The notes beneath the pieces are model-generated. The model was given only the letters and a program-made list of their open reading frames with translations. It was not told the origin of the DNA and ran no database searches. A program made the position numbers and the translations under genes. Below are positions 10,701 through 26,000 of a DNA stretch of 64,000 nt, one piece after another (the stretch's first letter is position 1; each line of letters starts with the position of its first letter). The DNA is from Adiantum capillus-veneris (Eukaryota > Streptophyta > Polypodiopsida > Polypodiales > Pteridaceae): the NCBI GenBank assembly GCA_014529385.2, contig CM043963.1, positions 75,900,412 through 75,964,411 on the forward strand, given 5' to 3'.

Positions 10701-12500
10701 GAAGAAGAAGATTAGTCAACTTTCAATTGAATGCCATCAAAGGAGTGGAAGCACAAGAAGAAGCTCTGCTACACGCATCACCGTCTCCACCTTCCTCACA
10801 AGCTTTCAATGAAAACTCTACTCTCAAAATAATAAGTGAAAAATAACCTAAATTTCACTTTTATACCTAGGGCATTAAAAAAATATGTATGGCCACCCAT
10901 GAGATGAATAAAACCGTGTGCATCTCTATAGATCCTAGGCATCATATTAGCATCAAATATACAATTAGAACTTCTATAACGCCTGGAAATACATCAAAAG
11001 TGCATATAAAAATGATATATCTATCAAAAAATAAGCATTGTATGCTAAAAATAGTATCGTTGAAGGTCGCCCACTGCGTGCTGCTAACATTCTCCCCTTC
11101 CTAAGCTTTGTCATCCCCGATAAACTTTTTGAAATTAATTAATCAAGAGTTTTGGGCTTATGGACGAGTCTATCAATTAGCTAGCTATGACTAAGGGTTT
11201 AAAAAGTCACTCTAGTACTATCTAAGTGCAAGATTCTCTAGTTGTGTTTTTCAGCATTGATTAGCTAACTAACTCTCACAACTCCAAACAAAAGCTAAAT
11301 TTTTCACTTGAAGCTCAATGGAAATCTTTCATTTCAATTTCTTTTTTTTCCTTTTCTCTTTTTTTTTTCACATTGACTCAAAGCCATTTGATGTGTGCGC
11401 TTATTTTGTATGCCCGAGGCTTTTTGCTTCTCAAAGAAAAGCGCCCACAATGGGAACCTTTAGGGCTCTATTACCATAAGCAATACATGTGAGTGAAGTA
11501 CCAAATCAAGCCAAGATTTCTCTTCCAGCTTAGATTTTACATTTGTGGCACTTCTGTTTTATTTCTTTTGCTTCAATTTCCTTTGTATTCTCACTAGTGT
11601 TCTTTGTTGTTTAAGTGAGCAAGCCTCCCTATGCTCAAAACACTCCTAAGGTCTCAAACGCTCAAACAATTTTACCAACTAGGACTAGCAATCAAGTAAA
11701 TCAGTTAACCTAAAGTCTTGTCCTCCTATCATATATAAGATTGAACTCTCGAAGTCAATTAACTAAAGCAAAGACAAATTTATACATCTATACTGGCAGA
11801 TAACAAAACATAACTAAATGCACTCAATCAAACCATAAAAAAACCACAATCAATAAATACAAATTTCCACAAATATGAATCATGGAAAGTAGTACATCTG
11901 GAGGTATGTGATGTGTCTCCTCGATAGCTATGAAAATAATCATGCAATGTTGGAGCTCGATCTATCCATGCTATGTGAAAGCCGAAGTCCATCTATGCTG
12001 CAAATTCATAAACAAAACACTACCACCTAGAAAGGTGTGTCAACATAAAAATGAGAGTTTTATTATGTAAATAGAAATATAAACAAATCACATACTAAGA
12101 TCTCATACTTGGATGCCTAGAGGAAAAAAACCCAATGGGAAAAAAAGTGCCTCTAGAATACGTGCATGTGTCTAGTGCACCATGGTCAATCTACACAAGT
12201 CAAGGGTCTAGTGCAAGTAGGAGGGATAAGAGAACTCTCTCCAAACAACAAAAGTTGCAATCTCCTAGCTCTCTGTCTAATGGTCATCACCTGGTTGGCA
12301 CCTAGCTCCATATGGATAGTAGAATCTGTAGGACAACTAATGGGGCTAGGGATGACATCAGCATGTGATTGTGTGGTCAATGAACTCCGAGGGTCTGGAT
12401 CCCTCAATGGCATGCCTAGCTCTAAGTCAATGGCATGGTCATTGGAGATCTCGCGTGAGCTATGGCTAGTGTCAACCTGTGGTGTGATAGGCGGTTAGCT
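10701..12500. other. AT-rich intergenic DNA, no recognisable gene
   Basis: No protein domain was recognised. The longest forward frame (12,166-12,498) has no familiar motif. The last part is the left half of a sequence that was split by the short-LTR element beginning at 12,506; it continues at 18,119. Confidence 0.5.
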
Positions 12501-12505
12501 CTTTG

Positions 12506-12624
12506 TGTAAGACCGTGGGGAACTGGACCATGCAACTCTCCACCCAACCGTGCCATATATAGACTCCTAGCCCCTAAATATAGTGCCCCTTGACCGCATG
12601 TCCGTCCTGGCCCTTGGCCTGACA
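12506..12624 (-). repeat. 3' LTR of the short-LTR element
   Basis: 119 bp, begins TGTAAGACCG and ends GGCCTGACA on the plus strand. It lacks a 12-base repeat of the CCTTGGCC motif that is present in the right LTR. Confidence 0.9.
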
Positions 12625-13651
12625 TTACTTCCCCCTTCGAGAAGCATTTTCGTCCTCGAAAACACAAGTGGTAGTATCTTCGTAAGAACACTGATGTATA
12701 CCTTATTGGCATCCTCTACACGGGCCAATTGTCCATATGACCGATACCTGGTGCAGTGAGGAGGTTCAATGAAACCAAGAGCAACATCTTGATTTTCAAC
12801 ATTGTTGTCCTTTTGCAACCACCCGTATCTAAATGGTAACTCATGATAACTCATGTGAGTATCTTGAAAAGTTCATAGCTACTGAAAGATAGAATAGGGA
12901 GTGTCCTCATGTCAGACTTCTAAACATTTTGGAACACACAGAACCACATGTTCACCCCTAACAAAGGTTACATGCCAACATACTCTGTCAGAACACCTAC
13001 TAAGTCCTTGACTTATGAAACTATCGGTATCCAACCCCACCACAACAAGTGTTCAAAGTTGAAAACCTAACCTAAGAAAATTCTAGAATAAGGAGAGAAT
13101 CACCTATTCAGAATGCATTGTGCTAATGTATGCTCTTAGCATATCCTTTAGCACGGTTTACTAACGTATGTGCTTAGCATATCCTTTAGTACTAAATAGA
13201 ATACTTGTCAGCTGCCTATCCAACGTGGGATGAATAACAGCAGTAAGAGTGAGGTACTTTCCCCAACCACTTACAGATAGTCTTCCACGCCTGACGACAA
13301 ACTATGACTCAATCATTGAGTATCCAGCCATATACTCGATATGGAATGGAGACAACCAACTAGGTTGAAGGTAGATTGGAGGTTCCAGCAACCAATCACT
13401 AACATCCATACTCAGCCATCACCTTGTATGGCAGGGTGTAAACTCATACAAAATCTGCAAGAGAGATTGCACTAGCAATGCAAAAGGGTGCAGAAAGAAT
13501 AAAGTCCATGGATTTGCATCCCGCTCCAAATAAATTTGTGTTAAACACTAGGGCCCATAACATCTAGTGTGCATGCATTTAACACAAACATATCCAAGCC
13601 GCAATTCCATGACGAGACTTTCCACGATACTTACGTGAAAATCTTGCAACA

Positions 13652-13829
13652 AAGTTGGACCATAATAGAATGTGACAACCTGGTCACACCTAGGAACCAA
13701 CCATGAGACCTTCTCATGAACGTAGCATACTTTGCAGCAAAAGTTGGACCATAATAGAATGTGACAACCCGGTCACACCTAGGAACCAACCATGAGACAT
13801 TCTCATGAACGTAGCATACTTTGCTATAT
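13652..13829. repeat. 89-bp tandem duplication
   Basis: The segment starting AAGTTGGACCATAATAG occurs at 13,652 and again at 13,741, period 89 bp, with only a few differences. It lies in the non-coding interior of the short-LTR element. Confidence 0.9.
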
Positions 13830-16800
13830 GTAGAAACGACCCTCCGTTAAGGTGGTTTCACAGCACTTGTAATCACAACAAGTCTGTACTTAGTACCTGA
13901 CAATTTTTGGCCACTGAAATTGTTCCTGATACTGTGTACGTCAATTGGTCTAATGAACGGATGTGACCAACACCTAGGGACTTCATCGCGACACATCATT
14001 TCGAATTGGGTGCCAGTGTCAGTCCCAGAGACTCATATTCTCCACATGTGGAATATGTCTCAAGTAAGGATGCCAGGAAAAGTGACATCCATCAAGTACG
14101 AGCTGTACTTGTGTGTGGAGGTAACTAGGAACACTCTGCGAGGCGAGTGAGAGGGACCCTCATTATCATGCTCCACACTGGCTAAACCAAACTCCTTGAG
14201 TTCCTAGACCATGTTGTATCCCATGTGACAACATGTGCCAAATCGAGCACTACAAGTAGGTTCGTAACAGCATAAGGCAAAAAGGTAGATTGGACACTTG
14301 GCCCAAAATACTTTATGCCGACATGCCCTTGGAATGGCTCTGTAACATTCAAGCGTACTTATACGTCTTGAAAAAAAAAAAAAACCCAAGCAAAGTATAC
14401 AAAAAATGGAATAACACCAAATTAATAGATGTGTACCTGGAGGTTTGAACGGAATGTTCACTTACCAGTATTCAAATGGAGAGGAGCACATCTCCTACCT
14501 GCAAAACAAACAACATTGCACTGGGAACCGTGGGTGTTGCCTTCGCAATCCAACCCCTTTGGTTAAAATCTACGTAGTCAAACCCCTTGGTAAGACCCTT
14601 TGTAGAAACTGCTCAACTAGCAGGTAATGGCAACCAACATAGGTAACCGTGTACATAATAAATCAACTTGAAAAGTTGAGTTTGTCCGCTACCGCGTGGT
14701 AGATTGCGGAGTTCTTTCCTTGAAAGTCTAACTGAGAGAGATCAAACAGTGGGAATCCTCAATGCAGAGCAACTGTGATCCCCAATGCAGATCATCTATG
14801 ATCCTCAATGCCTATGGGGTGATGTAGCAGTCACCCGTCGGGTCGTACCCCAAAATAGTATGTCTATAGACACTCCGTAGGGCTATAGAGAGCAGGAAAT
14901 CCACACAAGTGAACTGCCTAGCTCATGTGGATAGCCATGCTATCTCAACTGATTGCTGCATCTATACTTCCTTGTAGAGATCAGCTGCTGTGAGTTGAAG
15001 ATTTATCAAAAACTCAACTTGAGTGTCACATTGAAAACATGTAGTGCAAAAATGACACTGTAAACATTCTGAATGACAAGACCCTTGCTTGTCCATTAAC
15101 GTCGATGTATACTTCCCTGGGTAGATTTGTTCACTCTTGAAAATAATCACCCAAAGAATGCCAATAGTTGGGTCTTACCCTTGGCCCGACAATGGCTCTT
15201 AGCCTGTGTGGCTCATAGCCCTTGTGAAAATTAGTGTTCAATGGACGAACCGATGAAGACTAATTTGAGTAGCATCTTAGCCACGTGCTAGCTGAAAGTT
15301 AGAGCACCTTGGCTCAGGCTGACTCACGAGAAAAACACGTATCAAAAGCTTCTTAGAAGATTTTCATTATTTCATTAAAGAGAGAATGAGAGAGAAGAAG
15401 AGCATGCTAGGCTGCGGAACTTTCCTTGAATGACTATGATGTGTATAGTTGAGTGCCATGCTCGTGTGCATCTTATGCCTAACGTGCAGCATATCCTAGA
15501 AGCATGCAACAAGTTTCTGCTATGACTCTCTCATTGAGAGAGGTAACAGAAAAACACAACCACATCTTGATCTACCTGCCTTGCAGGGTCGTGCTTGTAT
15601 GAAAATGACTTAGCATTGGCACTTTGCCTGTGAAATAAGGCCTAGATTTAGGTTCCTTTTAGTGCTGTTGGGTGTTGATAGCAACCAACCATCAGGTTCA
15701 ACCATCCATCACTTAGTCTGTCCTTGACAGAGTTGCGAGTGTGATAGCGGAAGCGTAATGCATAAAGTGGTGGAATCCATGCCACCTGCTTAGCATGCCT
15801 TGCATGAAAAAACGTAAGCCCTTGGCTACGATAACGGTCTCAAGCGTGAGAACCAAAATCATAAGTGCCGTGCACAGAATAAACTGGTACGGATTCTGTG
15901 AGCTGACATTCCCTATTTTGCCAGTTCCCCAAACTTGTGTGCCAAAGCCCTTGATTCCAAATCAATGGCAGTATCTCGGCACAAGGGAGAAGCCGTGCCA
16001 AAGCACTTTGCTTTGCACAATGACAGTAATTGCCAAGTAAACATGGAAAAAAAAAAACAAGAAAAACTTAAACTTGGCTAACCTGGTAGTTGTTGCTGCA
16101 ACCAGTTGTCATGAAATTTTGTAGGAGAAAACTTGCTCACAGATGGCTCATAGCCATATGTGGCTGTCAGATAGATGTCTCATAGCCATATCTGATGTCT
16201 CATAGATGGTTGATAGCCATATTTGCTGTGCAAGTGGGAGTTGGCGTGTTATGCCCGTCGGGCATGAAATGAAATAACTTGCAAGCATATTGCCAAATCC
16301 TTCCCAATTTTGTATGCTCCTAGCATAGACCAAACGTGGGGAAGCTCAATGCAAGATGCAGAAATTGAAGCCTTGCTTCATATAACTATGTCTGGCCTCG
16401 TTGCCAACAAATGCTATTGACGACATATGCCATAGCAAAGAGAATCAACCTTGTCGATCATGTACAAAAAATTGACCTTGTCAAGCAATTTCAACTGTAA
16501 GTGGTTAGCTCTGGGCTAGCATCTTTGTCGGCTTCTGAAAGCAGTGACAAGAGGTCGGCCATGCCGAGCTCTGTGCACCCTTCATGAAGCCGAGCCACAG
16601 GGTGTGCCGATCTCCTTGAGATTCCATGGGCATCAAAAGTGAACTGCTGATGATCCGTGCAGCAGATCAGGGCTGCAAGTACTCAAGCCATGCTTGAGCC
16701 ATGTTGGCATGTGAAACATTGATTCGATGCCAACAGAATGGTAATGCTTAAAACAACTGTCACAAGCCGTGCTTGTGTTGGGAGTGTCTAAATTGCACTC

Positions 16801-17809
16801 ATATATGTTGCAGGCAAAGTATATGAGGCTTGCCATGCTTGTTCTAACCACAGAAGCACCTTGTGATTGGCATGTGTGTAAAAATAGTTGTTACCAGCCT
16901 TGCTTGTGGATGCGAGGCCAAAACACTTACTCGTCTAGTGCATGCAAAAATTACACAGCATGTTTGAAAAACTTTGGCAAACAAAAACCAAATCTATGCA
17001 TACCTTGCCTTTGAAGGTCAAAGAGCTACATCAGTCGTTGTCGCACTTGCTTGCTTGGTTGGTTGCATGCAACCATAATCACCTAACCTCGCTTTTGTGT
17101 TGACGGGTAGCCCTTTCGATTGCCATGGCGACAAGGCCCAGGAGTCTGTTGCCTCGGCTGTAAAGAATGCCCATCGTATAGATAGTGTGTGCTTTCCTGA
17201 GAAAAACGCAGAGGGTGGAATGCCGAGGTCGAATACAATTGTCTTAGATATATGAAAAAAATTCTGTGTGAAAAACGGCCCATACAGCCTTGCCGATGCC
17301 ATGTCTTAGTCGCAACCCTGGCCAATTTCGAGAAGGAGACAGTGTCCTGGCCCTGGTTGGTGTGGAGGGGCCCCTGGGGTGGCCTGTGGGCACCCTAGGG
17401 TGCCCACCAATGTAAAAAGAAAACTTTTTTGGGCGATGGCAGCAGCTGCCGCCTGCGCAGGCCAAAAACCTTGCATGGGGACGTGCTACAGGTGCTGACT
17501 GGCCAAGAGACTGTGTCGACATCGCTTCCTTGGCCCAAGGCGATTCTCTAGAGACCATGCATGGCCGATTTGATTCAGGTCGCCGACACACCCTCTTCCA
17601 TGCTAGGGTTGTTGCCCAGGGTTCTCTGTGCCGAGAAATCTCGACATGCCCGGTTGAAGATGAGAGAGAGAAAAGCCAAAGAGCCATGCCTTCCTTTGCT
17701 TTCCCTCTCTGCCATGTCCTTCTTGCAGCACGACCTTGCCATGCATCCATGAAAGGACTCTGCCATGCTGCTCCTTCTTCACCGAAAGGAGGGCGAGCTT
17801 CCATGAACC

Positions 17810-17924
<115 letters not shown>

Positions 17925-17969
17925 ATCCATGGCCTCCATGCCTCTTTCTTCCTCCCCCTTCTCCCCTGA

Positions 17970-17981
17970 GCTCTGATACCA
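17970..17981 (-). other. Primer-binding site, initiator tRNA-Met type
   Basis: The minus strand reads TGGTATCAGAGC, complementary to the 3' end of plant initiator tRNA-Met. It is one base inside the right LTR, which fixes the orientation of the element. Confidence 0.88.
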
Positions 17982-17982
17982 A

Positions 17983-18113
17983 TGTAAGACCGCGGGGGAC
18001 TGGACCATGCAACTCTCCACCCAACCGTGCCATATATAGACTCCTAGCCCCTAAATATAGCGCCCCTTGACCGCATGTCCGTCCTGGCCCTTGGCCTTGC
18101 CCTTGGCCTAACA
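17983..18113 (-). repeat. 5' LTR of the short-LTR element
   Basis: 131 bp, TGTAAGACCG...GGCCTAACA on the plus strand, directly followed by the CTTTG target duplication. Confidence 0.9.
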
Positions 18114-18118
18114 CTTTG

Positions 18119-18840
18119 GTAGCCAAATATTCAATGTCCACGATGTCTCTATGAATGTATATTGAGCTCTCCTCACATGTGGTCGTGAATGTCTAGCTCA
18201 TCTAACTCTAGGTCTAGAATGTCTCATAGTAGATGTCCACTGTTGTAGACGGGAACATTTTGTATCCAGTCATGGTCTCCCTGTTGGACACGTCTGATGT
18301 AGCGTATCTGCTCTAGGAAGTGTAAAAGAACTATGAGGGCTCATTGTAGGGTGTGCTACTATGCAACCTCTAGGAACCCAAACCTGTGTATGTCCCTCAT
18401 AAAATCCATGTGCCTCTAGGGGCCGTCTAGAAGCTAGCCATCCCTGTGATGCACCATCATGTGCTCTATGACTTGCTATCCACACAAGTGTGTCATCACT
18501 AGACAAACATCTATCATGAATCTCTCTACCTTGCACATAAAAGTGTCTAGTCCTATGGTAAGCTCTATGAGTTGAGCTATGGCTAGAATATCTTGTGTGC
18601 CCTGCTAAAGTAGCACTGCTGGGGTGTAGAGGCTAAACTAGGCTCCTATGGATCTGATGTCTATGGTGTGGCCTCTATTGTGGTCTCTTCAACATGGTCT
18701 ATAGGAACTTGATGTGACAATGTCTCACAAGCCATATCTATCCGCTTTATGATTGGGGAATGTGATTGTGTCTCTACAAGAATAGATGGCTCTATGGCAA
18801 CAAATCTATGATGTGGATGATCTGTAGGCAAATCTCCCCC
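18119..18840. other. Unassigned sequence, right half of a split locus
   Basis: Continuation of the sequence left of 12,501 before the short-LTR insertion. Rich in TCTAG, CTCTATG and ATGTCT words. A minus-strand frame at 18,661-18,936 has no recognisable domain. It could be degraded retroelement spacer. Confidence 0.35.
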
Positions 18841-19324
18841 TTTCCCCTTTTGTGAGAGCTTTACGTAATTAATAAATGCAGCTAAACTCTCATTGGACCC
18901 CTTTGCCTCCTGGCCAATAGGAATCAGGCAAGCCATTGGGCTGCTAAATGCTCATTGGACCCCTTGGGAGACTGTCCAATAGTCTTCTAGAGATTTTAAT
19001 TCCCATTGGTTCTTTTATAAAGTGTTTTTAAATTAAATAAACTAGATTCTCATTGGTCCACCTCCAAGGCCATCCAATAGGATTTGAGTACACCTTGTGG
19101 GCATTTGTGCTAGGGAGCTGACATGTGTCCCTCATTCCCTTTGTGTAAAGGGAGCTTGTGTGTGTGTGTGTTTTTATCTCTCATCCCCTACTTGCAAGGC
19201 TCGCCCCCTCCTATGTAGGGATGCATGAAGAATTTTAGAAAACACACAAAGCATCCAATTTCCCTAATGTTTGACCTTTGGACACAACCTTAGCATTTTG
19301 GAAGTCTTAACGGACTGAACCTTA
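18841..19324 (-). repeat. Truncated chromovirus LTR fragment, inverted
   Basis: Matches the interior of the LTR at 53,611-55,265 in the same orientation (for example CTCATTGGACCCCTTTGCC and AGCATCCAATTTCCCTAATG), so it is reversed relative to the LTR copies at 47,598 and 57,601. Both ends are missing. Its right end runs directly into the truncated left end of LTR A of the tandem array. A short GT tract sits at 19,158-19,171, where the other LTR copies also carry microsatellites. Confidence 0.8.
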
Positions 19325-21080
<1,756 letters not shown>

Positions 21081-21670
21081 TTCTCCCCCTCTGAACCTGC
21101 ATAGCCTCCGATCTGTGCCAACTACACTTCAATCTGCATCTTCTTTAGGTACCTTGAGCTCTTTCCATCATCAGACTCATGTAACTGATAAACATATGAA
21201 AACTCAAATAAGGCCTATACCCTATCATCAACGTTCTAGCTTAATCATTAGGTAGCTGCCCATCAAAAATCTTTGAATCGTATCTGTCGTATCTGCAAAG
21301 CATTCAATTATGGATAACCTGTTTAGTGAACCCCGCCAGACTCAAGTGCTCCAGTTAATGATCCACACGGCTTGACCATTAAGCTCGCTTTAAGGAACCC
21401 TGTCAAGCTCAAGTATGCCTTACTCTGTCTGCACACGGAATGGCCGTCAAGTCCTTTACCTCAAGTTTTGGTAGCAGAACGGACTCAAAAGATGTGAAGA
21501 TACTTCATCAATTGTCCAAAGAAGTCAGTTGGAAGCCAGTCATGTAATCTTATTGAATGCATAACGAGAAACTCTTCTGACTTAGCATAATCTTGAAAAA
21601 CAAAGCCTTGTATCATGCAGCCTGCTACATCAGGCATCTGGTATCCTCCGTATCTGCAACTTGCACTTTA

Positions 21671-21997
21671 GTAGCCCCCAGGATCAAATGGGATAATAAG
21701 GAATTGCCCACACACTGGAGAATCATAATATCCACATGAGCATACATTTCCTGTATCAATCAACATCAAGCATTTCTGGTTCAAATATGCTACCCTTGGT
21801 GCAAATAGCATGCAATTACTATGCATACTGATCAATATCCATCCATATTGAATCTTATTATGAATATCCTTAGAATCTCCTGGATCAAACACCATCGAGA
21901 TCACATAGCATTGATGGGCTCCGCAATATACTAGAGCTTCACCTGAAGCATAGTTCAACACCCACATCCCGTAAACTGTTGGCAACTTAAGCCGTTG
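21671..21997 (-). pseudogene. Array copy A ORF, C-terminal half
   Basis: The minus-strand frame covers the C-terminal part of the array ORF, ending IPFDPGGY at a stop near 21,671. It contains CGAHQCYVISMVFDPGD and later CSCGYYDSPVCG, so several cysteines. The frame was cut from its N-terminal half (30,644-31,830) by the gypsy insertion at 21,998. Copy A keeps the frame open past the point where copy B has a TAG. No known domain is recognised. Confidence 0.6.
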
Positions 21998-22170
21998 TGA
22001 GCGGGATGAAAACACACACAACACCTCTATAACGACCCGACACACACTCTTGGAATGATACACACACACACTATGGGTCACCACTCGGCTTACACAACAC
22101 ACCTGGCCGAGACAGGGAACACACTTCTGGACTGAGAGGAGAGAGACTATCCACTTGCCCACTCCACACA

Positions 22171-22203
<33 letters not shown>

Positions 22204-23067
22204 CCTAAAAACTCAGCTCAAAAGAGGAGAATTTATGATGCTTAGATACAATTGAGCTTGGGCCAACACCAATGGGGCAAATAGCTCACACAATATGGGT
22301 AAAAGATACCAGATACAATCACAAATTGGAGCAGAAGCTTCGCTCATAGGAGAAACTTACACAGCCAAAACAACAGAAAAAGAGTGAAGAATTTGGAAAA
22401 CTGGACAGCGCCATCGCGTCCGGAATGGCCCAAAACCCCACTCTGCAATGTCAAAGTGCTCAAATCCGACATCGGATGAGCAGTTTATGACCAAAATAGG
22501 CTCCAAAAACCCCAAAAACACACCTGCGGCTGTTCCTCCTCTCTTCTCCACGTTTTTTCTGGTCTTCTCTCTCTTTTTTCACTTCCCACACTTAGCTTTA
22601 TTAGTTGGGCACCCGTGGCCTTTTAGATGACCTCAAACGGACCTCAGTTTTTCCCAATAATGCATTCCACAACCACGTGAAGTGGACCCAAAAAGTGGTC
22701 CTCATGATGACCTTTTTGCATAAGTATCACAAGAAAACACCCACGTCGTGTCCATACTTCTCCGCGTGCAAGTATTGACCCCGTTCGACCTCCTGACGCC
22801 ACTCGATGCCATCTGATGCACCTGCTTACCTCATGTCGTCGGCCCGCGGATAGCTTCCTCGAGAATTTTTACGCGCTACCAACTCCTCCTTATTGTAGAA
22901 AAAACACATTGGTACTGATAATAGTGAAAATCGCTGCACTATGTACACCCTGTCCTACCTGTACACACGTGGGCCCCACGTAACCACCTGGCTATGGAAA
23001 TTGGGTAATCCTTTATTCGATGCACCATGCATGTGTATGTACATATGCGCAATCCCAACTCCTGACA
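21998..23067 (-). repeat. 3' LTR of the gypsy element
   Basis: 1,070 bp. Relative to the right LTR it lacks about 80 bp (right-copy interval about 30,137-30,215) and about 10 bp near its end. A short CA tract lies at 22,169-22,202. Confidence 0.92.
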
Positions 23068-23090
23068 TAATTTGCCCATCCCCTAGCCTG
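23068..23090 (-). other. Polypurine tract of the gypsy element
   Basis: The minus strand reads GGCTAGGGGATGGGCAAATTA immediately before the LTR start TGTCAGGAG. It sits only a few bases beyond the end of the integrase frame. Confidence 0.75.
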
Positions 23091-23095
23091 CTAGA

Positions 23096-26000
23096 TCATT
23101 CATGATCAGCAACAGCAAAGAGAGATATGAGACTCGCCGCATCACAAGTCTCCTCATCCTTCACCAACATTGCTTGCTCCACAGACAACTCATCTTGCTC
23201 TACCATCATTAACCTTGCATGATATAATTTAAGACGCAATCCATTTACCCTTGACTTATGTAGAATCCCATCCAGGTTAGCCAACTGATATGTACCATTT
23301 GGAAAACACTCCACTACCTTGAAAGGGCCTTCCCACTTAATCTGAAACTTCTTTTGGAAGGTGTTGTCCAGCTTACTGTTGTAACGCAAAACTAAGTCAT
23401 GCTTCTTGATACCCTTACTTTTGACCTTTTCATTTATCTTTGCCAAAGCCGTATCCTGCATCTGCCCATAATGCTCCAATGCGCTCATCCTATCCAGCTG
23501 AACCTCTTGTAGCTGTAAGAGCCTCTCTTCGAATGCATCACTAGGCGGCCCAAGAAACTTCTCTAACATCTTGACCGCAGGCAACTCTACCTCCACAGGC
23601 AATAGTGCTTCCTTTCCATACACCAAATGAAATGGATTAAACCTTGTACCTGTCTTCACCGAAGTACGGTAAGCCCATAATGCACTAGGCAATTCCAAAT
23701 CCCAATTCTTTCCTTGGTGCTCTGTCACTTTAGAAAGAATTTGTACCAACTCACCATTGAATCTTTCATTTAAGCCATTACATTGCGGGTAATAAGGAGT
23801 GGTATGCTGGTGCCTAATATTCATCTTTGTGCATAAGAAGTCTAGCAGTTTAGCTCTAAATCTTGGCCCCTTATCTGAAAGTAGCTCTAATGGCACCCCA
23901 AACTTGCAACATATTTCATCATACACAAATTTTGCCACATCCTTTGCAGTGATCTGTTTTACTGCTATAGCCTCCGCCCATCTAGAGAGATAGTCCACTG
24001 TTGTCAAGATATAGCTTTTGCCCCTGCTTGTGATAGGTAACGGGCCTATTGCATCAATCCCGCACTTTTCAAACACATCAAACGCCATAATGGTTTTTCG
24101 TAGCTTTGGCTTCAACACTCTCTTCCCAAATGATTGACACCTATTGCAAGACCTACACCAATGGTGAACATCCTTGTGCAAACTAGGCCATACATACCCC
24201 TCTTGCAAAATCTTATGCAAGGTGATCTTTAGAGCAAAATGGCCACCACATGCGCCTTCGTGATTCTCTTCCAACACTCTATAAAGCTCCTCTCGCCAAG
24301 GTACACGTCTCAACACGAGATCAGCCCCTTTCATGTGTAAGACATCACCAATCAATTTGTACCTGTATGCTCTATGCACAAAGCCATACTTCTTAGACTT
24401 CTGAATCTCCTTTGGAATGATTCCTGTTAGCAAAAACTCCTCTTCTTGAGCCAAACTTTCCCGGCCATGATAAAGAGGTAAAGTGGTCCTCAACACAAAT
24501 AGCTCCCCAATCATGCCTTGAGCTGCTTCATGTGCCTCTCCATTTAGAGCACGTTCAATGTGTCTGATGATCCATGCTACGAACTTTTTTAACAGGCCTT
24601 TAATTCTGAAGCACATTTCCTTCAATGAGGTGTTCTTTCTCTTCCACACACCCAACACTTGCTTCACCACTAACAAGGCATCACCTTTTATGCTCAACCT
24701 TCGAACCCCATGCTTCAAAAAAATGTGTAATTTGGCTTCCAGAGTAGCATATTCAGCCTCATTGTTACTATGAGCATCCAATTTGAACCCTCTCTTGCAT
24801 ACTAGCTTCCCCTCTGGATCATAAAGTGCTATACCCCCTGAAGCTGCATCATGTCTCTTTCTGTATGAACCATCAAGGAACAACACATGTGCATTGCTGA
24901 TCTGTGGCACTTCTTCAACTACCTTTCTCACCACCTCTTCCTTAACAATAAGGGGATTCTCCTTGTACGTTAACAAATCAGCTAGGGTAGCCCTTGTACT
25001 ATCTTCCACTAGAAAAGAGAACTCAAACTCTTGCAGCTCAATTACCCATTTCTTCACCACATTTGACATGTTAGTACCATTAATTAACTGTGGCAAAAAG
25101 GCATAGCTCATCAAGAAAACAAAAGGCCGTGGTAGCAAGTAATGACGAAATCGTCGACAAGCAAATATTACATTGGCCATCACTAGCTCTACTTCTGAGA
25201 ACTTTCTCTCCGCTACCAACTTCACTCGGCTTGCACAATACACTGGCCTCATATAATGGCTGCCCTTCCCCTTTTGCAATAGCATGGCTCCAATGGCATC
25301 ATCCCCTACTGAGGGATTTACATAAAAAACTTTCTCCCAATCAGGAGCCTGCATGGCTGACAACCCCCCTAACACCTCTTTCACCTCTTGAAACACTTCT
25401 TCACACTTGTCATCCCATTGCAATGGATCATGCTTTGCCACTTGTTGTAATGGATAAAGAATCTGAGAAGACAATGGAATAAACCTTGCCATGTACTTCA
25501 CTTTGTGTATAAAGGTTGCCAATTGCTTCGTACTCGTAGGTGATGGAAGAAGAATAATAGACTTAACCTTGTCTGGATCAGCCTCAATGCCATTTTCTGA
25601 CACCATGTGGCCCAATAATTTCACCCTTGGCTGTGCTAGATGACATTTCTTTGGATTTAGTTGTCCTCCACATTCATCATATCGAGCCAATACCATCTGC
25701 AGCTTCTTTTGGTGTTCAGCCCTACTGCTATAAACACAGAAGTCATCCATAAAAGCTTTAACACAACTACCAATGAATGGTTCCAATACCCAATTTTCTC
25801 TCTCTTGATAGAAGGAAGGTCCATTTGACAACCCAAATGGCAATACTGTGTAGCAATAGTAGCCCCATGGCGTAATAAAAGTGGTCTTTGTGCGGTCTTT
25901 AAGAGCAATCTTCAATTGAAAATAGCCTGAAAAACCATCACACACACTGTACCTCTCATAACCTGCCACTGAATCCAAGATCTGATCGATGAATGGAAGA

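Noticed and set aside
25090-25482. 130-codon plus-strand ORF
   Set aside because: Antisense shadow of the gypsy RNase H/RT region.
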